NCBI GenBank assembly: GCA_965369635.1
Contig: CBDURC010000002.1
Coordinates: 1 to 41,501 of the forward strand
Reading direction: 5' to 3'
DNA length: 41,501 bases
DNA from: UBA3071 sp965369635
Lineage (GTDB): Bacteria > Chloroflexota > Anaerolineae > UBA3071
The position numbers were made by a program, and so were the translations under genes. Positions 1 through 7,184 of the stretch are shown piece after piece. Numbering within the stretch: the first letter of the stretch is position 1; every line of letters begins with the position of its first letter. The notes under the pieces were generated by a model. It saw nothing but the letters and a program-made list of their open reading frames with translations. It was not told the DNA's origin and made no database searches.

Positions 1-55
1 GGAGCATGGCCGCCAGCAGGTTCCGCGCTCGTTTGAATCGCTCAGCAACACGCAT
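1..55 (-). CDS. 5' end of an unidentified gene, cut by the window edge
   Basis: Eighteen codons read leftward out of the window from an ATG at 55 (MRVAERFKRARNLLAAML). A purine-rich site (AGAGG) lies about 6 nt upstream. A longer in-frame start at 91 is less likely because it overlaps the -10 box of the promoter at 90-118, so the transcript would begin inside it. The fragment is a basic, helix-like N-terminus with no recognisable family. It lies downstream of livF on the same strand but has its own promoter and is separated by a probable terminator, so I do not count it in the liv operon. Confidence 0.45.
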   Translation of the reverse strand, partial: MRVAERFKRARNLLAAML

Positions 56-89
56 GAAGTGCCTCTTCTCCCTCTCTTGTCCCGCCGCC

Positions 90-118
90 ATTATGCGTCC
101 GTTGCTCTATCTTGTCAA
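90..118 (-). promoter_or_regulatory. sigma70-type promoter for the partial gene at 1-55
   Basis: On the minus strand TTGACA (113-118) is followed by a 17-nt spacer and CATAAT (90-95). This matches the vegetative consensus at 11 of 12 positions with ideal spacing. The expected transcript start is near 83, giving a short leader before the ATG at 55. Confidence 0.6.
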
Positions 119-199
119 GAAAACCGGCTCGTCTAGGCTGGCGCGCGAACGTCGGCCGAGTATTGGAAAGCGAAGATCATCGTGACCGTGGGATAGCAG

Positions 200-222
200 A
201 AAAACGGCCCAGAGAGGTGGGC
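200..222 (-). terminator. probable intrinsic terminator of the liv operon
   Basis: Reading the minus strand, GCCCA (218-222 complement side) and TGGGC pair around a 6-nt loop and are followed by CG and then five T. The site lies 63 nt after the livF stop. The stem is only 5 bp (a C/G flank may extend it), so it is a modest terminator. Confidence 0.5.
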
Positions 223-284
223 GGACATAGCCCATTGCTCCCTGGGTCCTGAGAAGGCAGGGCAGCGACGGAGGTGCTCACTCC

Positions 285-995
285 TCAGATGCCGAGGTAG
301 GCCTCCCGCACGTTTTCGTCTGTGGCCACCTCACGGGAGGGCCCTTCCAGCACCACACGGCCATCGGCCAGGACGTAGGCGTAGTCGCTGACGGCCAGCG
401 CCAGTTGGACGTTCTGCTCCACCAGCAGCATGGTCAATCCGCCGCCCTTTAGGTCAAGCAGCACTTCGAAGATTTCCAGGACCAGGAATGGTGCCAGGCC
501 CAACGAGAGTTCGTCGAACATCAGGACCTCGGGCTGGGCCATCAGCCCGCGGGCCACGGCCAGCATCTGCCGCTCGCCACCGGAGAGGGTGCCCGCTTTC
601 TGATCGGCGCGCTCCTTCATGCGCGGGAACATATCGTACACTCGTTCCAGGTTGCGCAGGAAATAGGGCTGGGCGCGGCGGGTGAAGGCTCCCATTTCCA
701 GGTTCTCGTGGACGCTCATCTCAGTGAATAGTTGGCGACCTTCGGGCACCAGGACCACTCCCTGCGCGGCCTTGGCGTGGGGTGAGACGCGGGTCACATC
801 GCTACCATCGAAGGTGATCGAACCCTGCCAGGGCTTGAGAAGTCCCACCACCGTGTGCAGCAGCGTGGTTTTGCCCACGCCATTGGACCCCAGCAGCGCC
901 GTGAGTTTGCCGCGCTCCAACTTCAGCGAGACGTCCCACAGAATCTGAACCTCGCCGTAGCCAGAAGAAACGTTCTGAATCTCCAATAGAGCCAT
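285..995 (-). CDS. livF: LivF-type branched-chain amino acid ABC transporter ATPase
   Basis: One of the two ATPase subunits powering a LivKHMGF-type importer at the inner face of the membrane. From the ATG at 995 (236 aa; GGGAGAG site just upstream, preferred to the TTG six codons earlier) it shows Walker A GSNGVGKTT at residues 36-44, the ABC signature LSGGERQ at 137-143, and Walker B ending in FDE near 157-162. The switch region reads VEQN, with Gln in place of the H-loop His, as is usual for LivF. Length is normal for the family (about 235 aa). It is the last gene of the operon, 65 nt after livG, and that gap holds a palindrome. Substrate within the branched-chain/amide group is not determined. 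Confidence 0.92.
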   Translation of the reverse strand: MALLEIQNVSSGYGEVQILWDVSLKLERGKLTALLGSNGVGKTTLLHTVVGLLKPWQGSITFDGSDVTRVSPHAKAAQGVVLVPEGRQLFTEMSVHENLEMGAFTRRAQPYFLRNLERVYDMFPRMKERADQKAGTLSGGERQMLAVARGLMAQPEVLMFDELSLGLAPFLVLEIFEVLLDLKGGGLTMLLVEQNVQLALAVSDYAYVLADGRVVLEGPSREVATDENVREAYLGI

Positions 996-1010
996 TTCAT
1001 ATCTCTCCCG

Positions 1011-1046
1011 CAATATCTAGCATCCAATACCAGATATTGGATATTG
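1011..1046. repeat. palindrome between livG and livF
   Basis: Eight-base arms ATCCAATA (1022-1029) and TATTGGAT (1035-1042) flank a 5-nt loop. A second pairing of CAATAT (1011-1016) with ATATTG (1041-1046) is possible. It would form an RNA hairpin just before the livF ribosome site. No T-run follows. It could modulate livF translation or be a small dispersed palindromic repeat. Confidence 0.5.
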
Positions 1047-1060
1047 CGTATTACTGATCA

Positions 1061-1813
1061 CTAGGCGTTCCTCATCAATCTCTCGGCCATCTTGGGGTCG
1101 CCCAGATAGGCTTCGATCACGCCGGGGTCGCTGGTGACCTCCTCCGGTGTGCCCTCGGCGATTTGCTCCCCGTAGTTCAGCACGATTACTCGATCCGACA
1201 CCTTCATCAGCGCGTGCATCACGTGCTCGATGATGAGGATGGTCACGCCCTGCTCGCGGACCTGGCGCAGCACCGCAAGCATTTCCGTGATCTCCACCGG
1301 ATTCAGCCCCGCCAGCACCTCATCCAGCAGGATCAGGTAGGGCCGAGCGGCCAGCGCGCGCGCCAGTTCCAGTCGCTTCTTCTGGGCCACGTTCAGACTG
1401 ACCGCCAGGGCCTCGCACCGTTCGTCCAGGCCGACGAAAGTCAACACCTCTTCGGCGATATCCCGCGCCTGGCTCAGTGACCGTTGTTCGTGCCCAAAGC
1501 AGGCTCCGGCCATCACGTTTTCCAGCACCGTCAACTCGTTCAGCGGCTGCACGATCTGATGCGTGCGGGCCAGCCCCAGATGCGCCACATTATAGGGCTT
1601 CCACCCGGTAATATTCTGACCCTGGAAGATCACCTGGCCCCCGTCCGGCGGGTAAACGCCGTTGATGCAGTTAAACAACGTCGTCTTGCCCGCGCCGTTG
1701 GGACCGATCAGGCCCAGGATCTGCCCTTCGGGCAGGTCAAAGGTGACGTTCGAAAGGGCCTGCAGGCCGCCAAAGCGTTTGGAGACGGTTTCCACTTGTA
1801 GGATCTCGCTCAT
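1061..1813 (-). CDS. livG: LivG-type branched-chain amino acid ABC transporter ATPase
   Basis: Second ATPase of the importer. The ATG at 1813 overlaps the livM stop as ATGA, so I prefer it to the upstream in-frame start at 1855 (250 aa). Walker A GPNGAGKTT is at 37-45, Walker B LILLDE at 160-165, and the H-loop His at 197 within IEH. The ABC signature is atypical: LNVAQKKRLELARAL replaces LSxGQ-type sequence at about 140-154, and DEVLAGLNP replaces DEPxxGL. From general knowledge, a LivG subfamily with LTLAxRKRLE and DExMAGL exists, so this looks like a family trait rather than damage. Translationally coupled to livM. Confidence 0.92.
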   Translation of the reverse strand: MSEILQVETVSKRFGGLQALSNVTFDLPEGQILGLIGPNGAGKTTLFNCINGVYPPDGGQVIFQGQNITGWKPYNVAHLGLARTHQIVQPLNELTVLENVMAGACFGHEQRSLSQARDIAEEVLTFVGLDERCEALAVSLNVAQKKRLELARALAARPYLILLDEVLAGLNPVEITEMLAVLRQVREQGVTILIIEHVMHALMKVSDRVIVLNYGEQIAEGTPEEVTSDPGVIEAYLGDPKMAERLMRNA

Positions 1814-2805
1814 TCCAGCACCCTCCGCAGACGGGGAAAGCGGCTGTGCAGCCAACCGACCGCGCCCGCCGGCACGAAGAGAATGATCACCAGCAGCAGC
1901 ACACCGGCGACTGTCAGCTGGATGTTCTTGAACAGCGGGCTGATCAGCAGCAGGCCGCGCAGTCGCTGGTACGCGGCCGCGCCGAGCAGCGGCCCCAGCA
2001 CGGTGCCCTGGCCACCCAGCATCACCATGACGATGGTTTCAATGGACTGGTGCAGCACGAAGGCATCGCCTGGCTCGATGTTGCCATTTTTGAAGAAGAA
2101 GAGCACGCCGACCATGCCCGGAAAGACCGCTGACAGAACGTAGGCCCAGGTCTTGGCATTGGGCGCCACCACGCCCATCACCTCCGCAGCGTCTTCGTTC
2201 TCGCGGATAGCCATCAGGCCCAGGCCAAAGCGAGAGGTCTTGATCAGGAAGCTGACGAGGATGATGACCAGGGTCAGGACGGCCATGGAACCGTAGGCGA
2301 TCCACAGTGCCTGGCCGGGGCCGCCGTAGGCCTGATAGGCCTTGAAGTTCAGCGTCATCCCGATGGGGCCGCCAAAGGGCTGGAAGTTCTTGATGAAGGA
2401 GCGGGCGGCTTCGTTGACGCCGATGGTGGCCAGGGCAAAATACGCGCCACGCAACCGCAGGATCGCCTTGCCCAGCAGAAAGGCCAGCAGGCCGGCGCTT
2501 AGCGCGCCTGCTAGCACGGCAACGTAGAGGGGAAGGCTGTGTACGCTCAGCAGGTAGAAGCCGACGTAGCCACCCAAGCCGAAGAAGACGATGTGGCCAA
2601 AGCTCACGTAGCCGGTGTAGCCTAGCAGAATGTTCAAGCTGGAGGCCAGCGCCACCGCCTTTAGGATGGTGAAGGCTACCTCTCGTGCATAGGCCTTGTT
2701 GTCGGCGAGGGTCGGCCAGATGGCGAAGGCCGCGGTGAGTGCCAACGCCAGCCACAGTCCGGGGTTTCGCCATTGCTTGCCATGAGTTCCAGCGAATGGT
2801 TTCAT
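1810..2805 (-). CDS. livM: LivM-type ABC transporter permease
   Basis: Membrane subunit of the importer, 331 aa and strongly hydrophobic. After an N-terminal helix it carries the region LLGYTGYVSFGHIVFFGLGG (about residues 60-80) typical of LivM, where the first half of the permease repeat starts. Later motifs include FALATIGVNEAARSF and NEDAAEVMGV, the latter close to the ATPase-contacting loop (consensus REnExAAexmG). The ATG at 2805 overlaps the livH stop and its own stop overlaps livG, each as ATGA, so synthesis of the three proteins is coupled. It forms a heterodimeric channel with LivH. Confidence 0.93.
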   Translation of the reverse strand: MKPFAGTHGKQWRNPGLWLALALTAAFAIWPTLADNKAYAREVAFTILKAVALASSLNILLGYTGYVSFGHIVFFGLGGYVGFYLLSVHSLPLYVAVLAGALSAGLLAFLLGKAILRLRGAYFALATIGVNEAARSFIKNFQPFGGPIGMTLNFKAYQAYGGPGQALWIAYGSMAVLTLVIILVSFLIKTSRFGLGLMAIRENEDAAEVMGVVAPNAKTWAYVLSAVFPGMVGVLFFFKNGNIEPGDAFVLHQSIETIVMVMLGGQGTVLGPLLGAAAYQRLRGLLLISPLFKNIQLTVAGVLLLVIILFVPAGAVGWLHSRFPRLRRVLE

Positions 2806-3662
2806 GTTTCGCTCCCCAGGAGGCCGGATGGCTTGACCAGCAGGATGATAACGAACAGCACAAACTCCAGGACAGGCACCCAGGAGGTTTCCATGAAAAC
2901 GGGGATGATCCCTTCCAGTGCGCCCAGCAGCAAGCCACCGATAAGTGCCCCCAGCGGATTGCCCAGGCCACCCAGCACGCAGATCACGAAGCTCCTCAAT
3001 TGGTAGGTGCCGCCGGCCAGGATGGTGAAGGGAAAGAAGGTGGCGATCAGCCCACCGGCGATAGCGGCCAGCATCGTGCCCAGGCCGAAGGCAAGCGCCA
3101 GCACCCGGGATGAGGGGATGCCCATCAACTCCGCCGCCACGCGGTTGTTGGCCACGGCGCGGATGGATTTGCCGGGCCGGGTGCGGTAGAGGAACAGGTA
3201 GAGCAGCCCGGTCACCAGCGTCGCGGCCAGGGCGGCGGCCACTCGTGTCCAGGGCAAGGTGATGGGCCCCAGCGAAATCATGCCCAGGGAGAAGTCCACG
3301 TTGCGCGGCGAGGTGGTGAAGGCCGCTGTGCCCAGCCCGATGATGATCATATTGACGGAAAAGGTGGCCAGCAAGGAAGAGAGGTGGGGTGCGCTGATGA
3401 TGCGGTGCACGGCGACGGTGTAGATTAGGACGCCCAGCAGCAGGCCACCTCCGGCTACCAGTGGCAGGGTCACGTAGGGATTCAGGCCGAGTTCGGTGAA
3501 GGCGAAGTAGATGCCAAACATGCCCAGGGCGATGATTGGGCCGTGCGATAGATTGATCACGTCCATCACGCCCCAGATCAGGGAGAGTCCCATGGCCGCG
3601 ATGCCGTAGACGAATCCCAGAAGCAGGCCATCGGCCAAGGAGGCAACAATAAAGTCAAGCAT
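2802..3662 (-). CDS. livH: LivH-type ABC transporter permease
   Basis: Second membrane subunit, 286 aa. The N-terminus (LLLGFVYGIAAMGLSLIWGV, then INLSHGPIIALG) is the classic LivH signature. The cytoplasmic loop GKSIRAVANNRVAAELMGIP (about 165-184) is the expected ATPase-coupling segment. LGGLGNPLGALIGG near 230-243 is also family-typical. It follows livK after a 78-nt gap with a strong hairpin (3695-3727), which probably sets lower expression of the membrane parts relative to the binding protein. Confidence 0.93.
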   Translation of the reverse strand: MLDFIVASLADGLLLGFVYGIAAMGLSLIWGVMDVINLSHGPIIALGMFGIYFAFTELGLNPYVTLPLVAGGGLLLGVLIYTVAVHRIISAPHLSSLLATFSVNMIIIGLGTAAFTTSPRNVDFSLGMISLGPITLPWTRVAAALAATLVTGLLYLFLYRTRPGKSIRAVANNRVAAELMGIPSSRVLALAFGLGTMLAAIAGGLIATFFPFTILAGGTYQLRSFVICVLGGLGNPLGALIGGLLLGALEGIIPVFMETSWVPVLEFVLFVIILLVKPSGLLGSET

Positions 3663-3694
3663 AGGCGTCTCCTTAGTCTGCGCAGATGACGAAA

Positions 3695-3727
3695 CCCCGC
3701 AGGCGCTGTGAAGGAACGCCTGCGGGG
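3695..3727 (-). terminator. intercistronic hairpin between livK and livH (partial terminator/attenuator)
   Basis: CCCCGCAGGCG (3695-3705) and its exact complement (3717-3727) form an 11-bp GC-rich stem with an 11-nt loop. On the transcribed minus strand it is followed by only TTTCG, so termination should be partial. Such hairpins after the binding-protein gene are known to favour high binding-protein levels by stabilising or terminating the proximal mRNA; that role here is inference. Confidence 0.7.
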
Positions 3728-3740
3728 CTAAAAGGTGGCG

Positions 3741-5021
3741 TTACGGCAAGGGGTAGAGGGCGTCGGCCGTTGCGCCTTCCAGTGGCCAGACCACCTGTTT
3801 CACCAGGTTGCCCGCGTCATCCTTCTGCCACTGAACGTAGACCATGTCGTGGCCGAGCTGCAAGCCGTGAGCCTCGGCGCTGGTATCGAACTTGACGTGG
3901 CCATAGCAGGTGAGGATATCCATCTTGTCCATGGCCGCTTTGATGGCCGCGGGATCGGTCGCGTCGGCGTCCATGATGGCCTTCTGCAGGATCAGGCCGG
4001 CGGCGTAGCCACCCATGGAGTGGTAGGAGGGCTCCTCGTCGTAAGCGGCGACGTAGCCCTTCACGAAGTCGTCACCCAACGGGCCGAACCATTCCAGGCC
4101 AGCCTCCTTGGCCGATTCGGGGGTGAAGGCAGCCAACGGTTCCCACTGGCTGGGCCCGATCACGCCCAGAGCCGCGTCGCCCAGCTCGGCAAAGTCCGGC
4201 TCGGGCGGGGCTACAAGCAGGGTAAAGAACTTGACCGCCACGTCCTTCTCATGCATCTGCCGGGCAAAGGTACTGCCGTCCTGGAAGTGACCGCCGCCCA
4301 GGATGGCCTCGGCGTTGGATTCCAGGATCTTGTTGATGAAGGGCCCGAAGTCGGTGGTCTCGGCGTCGTAGCCTTCGAAGAGAACCACCTCGTAGCCTTG
4401 CCCCTCAGCATAGGTCTTGGCCGCTTCCACCACGCTGGTGGCAAACACGGTGCTTTCGTACACGAAGGCTACCTTCTTGACGCCCGGATCAAGCTTGGCC
4501 AGCAGGTCCACTGCGCCGGTCAGATAGCGGCTGGCGGGGGTGTAGGCCTGGAAGATCCGCGTGTAGCCTTCCTTGTAGGTGGCGTCGGAAGCGGCACCCG
4601 TGGTGATCATCACCTTGCCGTACTGCTCGGCAATGATGGCGGAGGCGGCGGTCAGGCCGCTGGAGTAGGGGCTGATCAGGAGGTCGGCGCTGTCCTCGGT
4701 GGCCAGCCGGGTGTAGAGTTCCTGGACGCGGTCCTTGCTGCTTTCGTCGTCGTAGGATACAGAGTCGAATTTGACCACCGTGCCATCGCTCAACTTGATC
4801 CCGCCGGCATCGTTGACCTCCTTCATCCACTGGCTCAGGCCGTTGACCTGGCGCGTGGAGGAGACGTTGTACTTGCCGGTCTGCGAGGCGGTGAAGCCGA
4901 TGACCAGCGTCTTGACGGCCGACTCCGCAGGGGGCGGAGTCGGGGCAGGTGCACAGGCAGCCACCACCAGGGCGGCTGCCATCAGCAATACTAGGGTCAG
5001 GGCCCATTTCTTGGAGATCAT
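3741..5021 (-). CDS. livK: LivK-type substrate-binding lipoprotein
   Basis: Extracytoplasmic binding protein of the importer, 426 aa. A lipoprotein signal is visible: MISKKW, a hydrophobic core, and lipobox VAAC at 20-23 with Cys23 as the lipidation site. A Pro/Thr linker and then a Leu/Ile/Val-binding type fold (Peripla_BP_6) follow: GFTASQTGKY near residue 42, YDDESSKDRV, and a YGKVMITTGAASD segment. The start has an excellent AAGGAGGA site. First gene of the operon, with a leader of roughly 185 nt from the promoter at 5214-5242. It could bind branched-chain amino acids, short amides or other amino acids; sequence does not settle this. Confidence 0.9.
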   Translation of the reverse strand: MISKKWALTLVLLMAAALVVAACAPAPTPPPAESAVKTLVIGFTASQTGKYNVSSTRQVNGLSQWMKEVNDAGGIKLSDGTVVKFDSVSYDDESSKDRVQELYTRLATEDSADLLISPYSSGLTAASAIIAEQYGKVMITTGAASDATYKEGYTRIFQAYTPASRYLTGAVDLLAKLDPGVKKVAFVYESTVFATSVVEAAKTYAEGQGYEVVLFEGYDAETTDFGPFINKILESNAEAILGGGHFQDGSTFARQMHEKDVAVKFFTLLVAPPEPDFAELGDAALGVIGPSQWEPLAAFTPESAKEAGLEWFGPLGDDFVKGYVAAYDEEPSYHSMGGYAAGLILQKAIMDADATDPAAIKAAMDKMDILTCYGHVKFDTSAEAHGLQLGHDMVYVQWQKDDAGNLVKQVVWPLEGATADALYPLP

Positions 5022-5213
5022 GCCTTTCCTCCTTCTTCTTGCTTACTCTGAGAGTGGAAACAGAACAACGACGTTGTGCGAGGGAGCTCTTCTAGGCGCT
5101 ACGGCGCTTTCTCCTAGGAATCACCTCCTTCGAAGCTACATGCGGGGCGGTGCTCCAGCGTCGCTGGCCAGAGCCGCGAGGTCGACCCATCGAGAACCGG
5201 TCTGTTGATGGCA

Positions 5214-5242
5214 ATTATACCATACTCTGCGGTAGATGGCAA
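5214..5242 (-). promoter_or_regulatory. sigma70-type promoter of the liv operon
   Basis: Minus strand TTGCCA (5237-5242), 17-nt spacer, TATAAT (5214-5219). The predicted start near 5207 leaves an untranslated leader of about 185 nt before livK. The leader contains short GC-rich inverted repeats (for example GCGC-CGTA-GCGC near 5095-5106), but I recognise no known riboswitch. An insertion-sequence end lies only about 16-25 bp upstream of the -35 box. Confidence 0.75.
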
Positions 5243-5266
5243 GGTTGAATCTTCGGGGACGCTCTA

Positions 5267-5284
5267 GCGTAACGGTTGTGCAAC
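5267..5284 (+). repeat. left terminal inverted repeat of the IS remnant
   Basis: GCGTAACggTTGTGCAAC. Pairs with 6258-6275 in inverted orientation, 16 of 18 bases identical. Confidence 0.75.
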
Positions 5285-5387
5285 CACAGCCCAAACCGTT
5301 CTAAACCGGCCAAGATCGGCACTTTTACAATCGAACAGCTTTGAGGTAACCTTATCGTGACCTCGAAAAGACAAAGGAGGATTCACG

Positions 5388-6269
5388 ATGAGGGATATTG
5401 AAGCTACACCCCCGGACGCCCCGGTAACCACACTGACCAACCCTGCGATGCTGCCGGTTTGAGGCCACTTTGGTCGAGGAATTGGCCTCGTCAAGAACCT
5501 GGAGGAGACCCCGATTCCGCAACGCAAACGGGTTCATACGCCCCAGACCAAACTCTTTGAGTTTCTGCTTGCCATTCTGGGGGGTTGCGCCTACTTGCAG
5601 GACCTGAGTCACGGGCCACATCCTTTGGACAAAGATCAGGCGGTTGCCGATGCCTGGGGCCAGCCAGGTTGGGCTGACTACAGCGGCGTGAGCCGCACCC
5701 TAAAGGTCTGCGGCGAAACCATCGCCAACTGCCCCTACTGACTGGATGTGGCTCTGGAACGCTTCTACACCGGTGACAAGATGCGGCACGGTGTGTTGCT
5801 GCACTACGGCGAGGAAAAGGTCACGGCCAACCTCTCCGACTGGTTAGGTCTCTACAACGGACGCCAGACCATTGAGGCAGGGATCAAGGAAGGCAAGAAC
5901 GTCTTCCAGATGCGCCATTTGAAGGTGCGTTCCCCAGCTGGGCTGGAGATTCAGGAGCAGTTTGCGGCCTTCGCAGCCGACTTCGTCCGTTGGGCAGCGC
6001 TGTGGCTGCATGAAACCTGCCCCCGTGCGGAGGCACCGTTTGACTGTTCCCAGCCTAGCGTCAAGCAGATGGTAAGGGTTGCAGCCAACACCTCGGCCCA
6101 TGTGATACAAGCACCTGAAGGCTGTTTGGTAGGGTTCACTGAGTTGAGCCCCTTTGTGGGCATCGAACTCCTATTGCACGGCAACAGGTACTTCCAATTG
6201 CCGCTACTGCTATTCAAAAGTGATGATTTCTCGCCGTTATGGTCAACTGGCCCGCCAGTTGCACAATAG
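5388..6269 (+). pseudogene. DDE transposase pseudogene with internal deletion and two stop codons
   Basis: A single reading frame opens at ATG 5388 behind AAAGGAGG and runs to 6269, broken by TGA at 5460-5462 and TGA at 5739-5741. The middle part reads RVHTPQTKLFEFLLAILGG and WADYSGVSRTL, resembling a transposase N-terminal domain. The last part has YNGRQTIEAGIKEGK, which fits the Y-x2-R-x3-E-x6-K signature carrying the third catalytic acid of IS4-like enzymes. The segment that should hold the first two catalytic Asp residues is missing between the second stop and 5748. At 294 codons it is about two thirds of normal. The stop codon lies inside the right terminal repeat. Confidence 0.8.
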
Positions 6270-6275
6270 TTACGC
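6258..6275 (-). repeat. right terminal inverted repeat of the IS remnant
   Basis: Complement reads GCGTAACtaTTGTGCAAC, matching 5267-5284. The outer flank also matches (ACGCT). Confidence 0.75.
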
Positions 6276-6352
6276 CAGCGTAGTTGTCCAATTCTAGGGG
6301 GGCACTACAGCACGAGACTATGGCTTCGTACTTTGCCACTCGGGAGAATGTC

Positions 6353-6886
6353 ATGCAGAGAGTAAGAAGAGAACAGGTTTTTGTGCTGTTGGTTTCCGGT
6401 TTTGAGGAAGTGGATGTGTCTACAGTGATACGCAACCTGCGTAGGTTTGGGTTTCTGGTGACGGTCGTGGGGCTAACGGCAGGTTCAGTGCGCGGAGCCT
6501 ATGGTGTGTTGCTCGTACCGGAGGCGGTCCTCGGTGAAGTGGAGAATGAGCAGCCCTGTGCCGTGGTGCTACCAGGGGGGAGTGCAGAGTGCCAGACAAT
6601 TGAGCGCCGATCCTCGAGTGCACGCCTTGCTGCGCCGGGTGATTGCTCAAGGAGGGGGTATACGTGTCCTGGACGCGGCTTATCCGGTCTTGCCCAGTGC
6701 GGGAGTGTTGGGCAGGATCGGAGCGGACTCTGTTGAGAGGCCAGTATCCGGATGGCGTGGAACGGGGGCACTTTCCGAACGAGTGGTGACGGATGGGCGA
6801 TGATCTTTGGTCAAGATTCGGGATCAGCTCAAGAAGCCACGCTGACATTGGCGGCATTGCTCGAAGGTGGTGGAATGAAACGGTGA
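6353..6886 (+). pseudogene. DJ-1/PfpI-like protein, broken by two opposite frameshifts
   Basis: From ATG 6353 (GGGAG site upstream) the frame encodes EQVFVLLVSGFEEVDVSTV and later AVVLPGG, a DJ-1/PfpI fold start and glycine turn. After a run of six G (6575-6580) the homology moves to the next frame (LSADPRVHALLRRVIAQGGG). Near 6797 it returns to the original frame (MIFGQDSGSAQEATLTLAAL), ending at TGA 6884-6886. A +1 then a -1 shift would restore a protein of about 177 aa. At the nucleophile elbow, where the family has AICAAP-like sequence, this reads VLDAAYP, so the catalytic Cys is replaced by Asp. Either a true pseudogene or two sequencing errors in a homopolymer-prone stretch. Confidence 0.7.
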
Positions 6887-6887
6887 T

Positions 6888-6916
6888 TTGACATAGCTAC
6901 TGCGTGGTGTTATAAT
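6888..6916 (+). promoter_or_regulatory. perfect sigma70 consensus promoter for the zinc-ribbon cluster
   Basis: TTGACA (6888-6893), 17-nt spacer, TATAAT (6911-6916): full consensus at both boxes. The -35 box starts directly after the stop of the DJ-1-like pseudogene. The predicted start near 6923 gives a leader of about 260 nt before the first gene at 7185. Confidence 0.85.
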
Positions 6917-6960
6917 GTCCACACTATCCCCGAATGCGTTCCACGTGAACCTGAAGATTG

Positions 6961-6989
6961 TCCTCTGGGTCAGAGGATGACATGTCATC
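6961..6989. promoter_or_regulatory. leader hairpin and 14-bp palindrome upstream of the zinc-ribbon cluster
   Basis: TCCTCTG-GGT-CAGAGGA (6961-6977) is a perfect 7-bp hairpin with a 3-nt loop. It overlaps by two bases a perfect palindrome GATGACATGTCATC (6976-6989). Placed about 40-65 nt after the expected transcript start, the palindrome could be a dimeric repressor operator and the hairpin an RNA element. The rest of the 6917-7184 leader holds no gene I can support. Confidence 0.45.
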
Positions 6990-7184
6990 GAAAGCCTTTG
7001 TCCTGTTTGTGGCATCTCTGACGGGTGGTCTTCCAGCCGGATGGGTTTGCAACATATGCATGGATGAGGCCCGGCATACGGCGCAAGAAGCGCTCAGTAG
7101 ACTTACTCCCTGACTTATCAAACACAGTCGTTTGACCTTCACCCTGGCTGAACGCAATGAACTACCCACAGGAGGCATGATGCA

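Larger units (their letters stand above)
5259..6281. mobile_element. decayed insertion sequence (about 1 kb) with terminal inverted repeats
   Basis: The two ends carry matching inverted repeats: 18-nt cores at 5267-5284 and 6258-6275 agree at 16 positions (GCGTAACnnTTGTGCAAC). A shared outer ACGCT (5259-5263 and 6277-6281) extends each side. They enclose a broken transposase gene. A further perfect hairpin CAACTGG-CCCG-CCAGTTG (6244-6261) sits just inside the right end. I cannot identify a target-site duplication. The transposase tail has the Y(2)R(3)E(6)K signature of IS4-like DDE elements; the exact family is not assigned. Confidence 0.75.

Noticed and set aside
2039..2971. 310-codon minus-strand frame overlapping livM and livH
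   Set aside because: Arg/His-rich out-of-frame shadow of high-GC coding DNA; livM and livH explain the region.
3735..4994. 419-codon plus-strand frame opposite livK
   Set aside because: Antisense shadow of livK, rich in Gly/Val/His without any family pattern.
5022..5213. Possible T-box riboswitch before livK (GGGTCGACCTCGCGG and GGAGCACCGC on the minus strand)
   Set aside because: Neither stretch matches the GGGTGGnACCgCG core. They lie too close to the transcript start for a specifier stem, and no terminator/antiterminator pair is visible.
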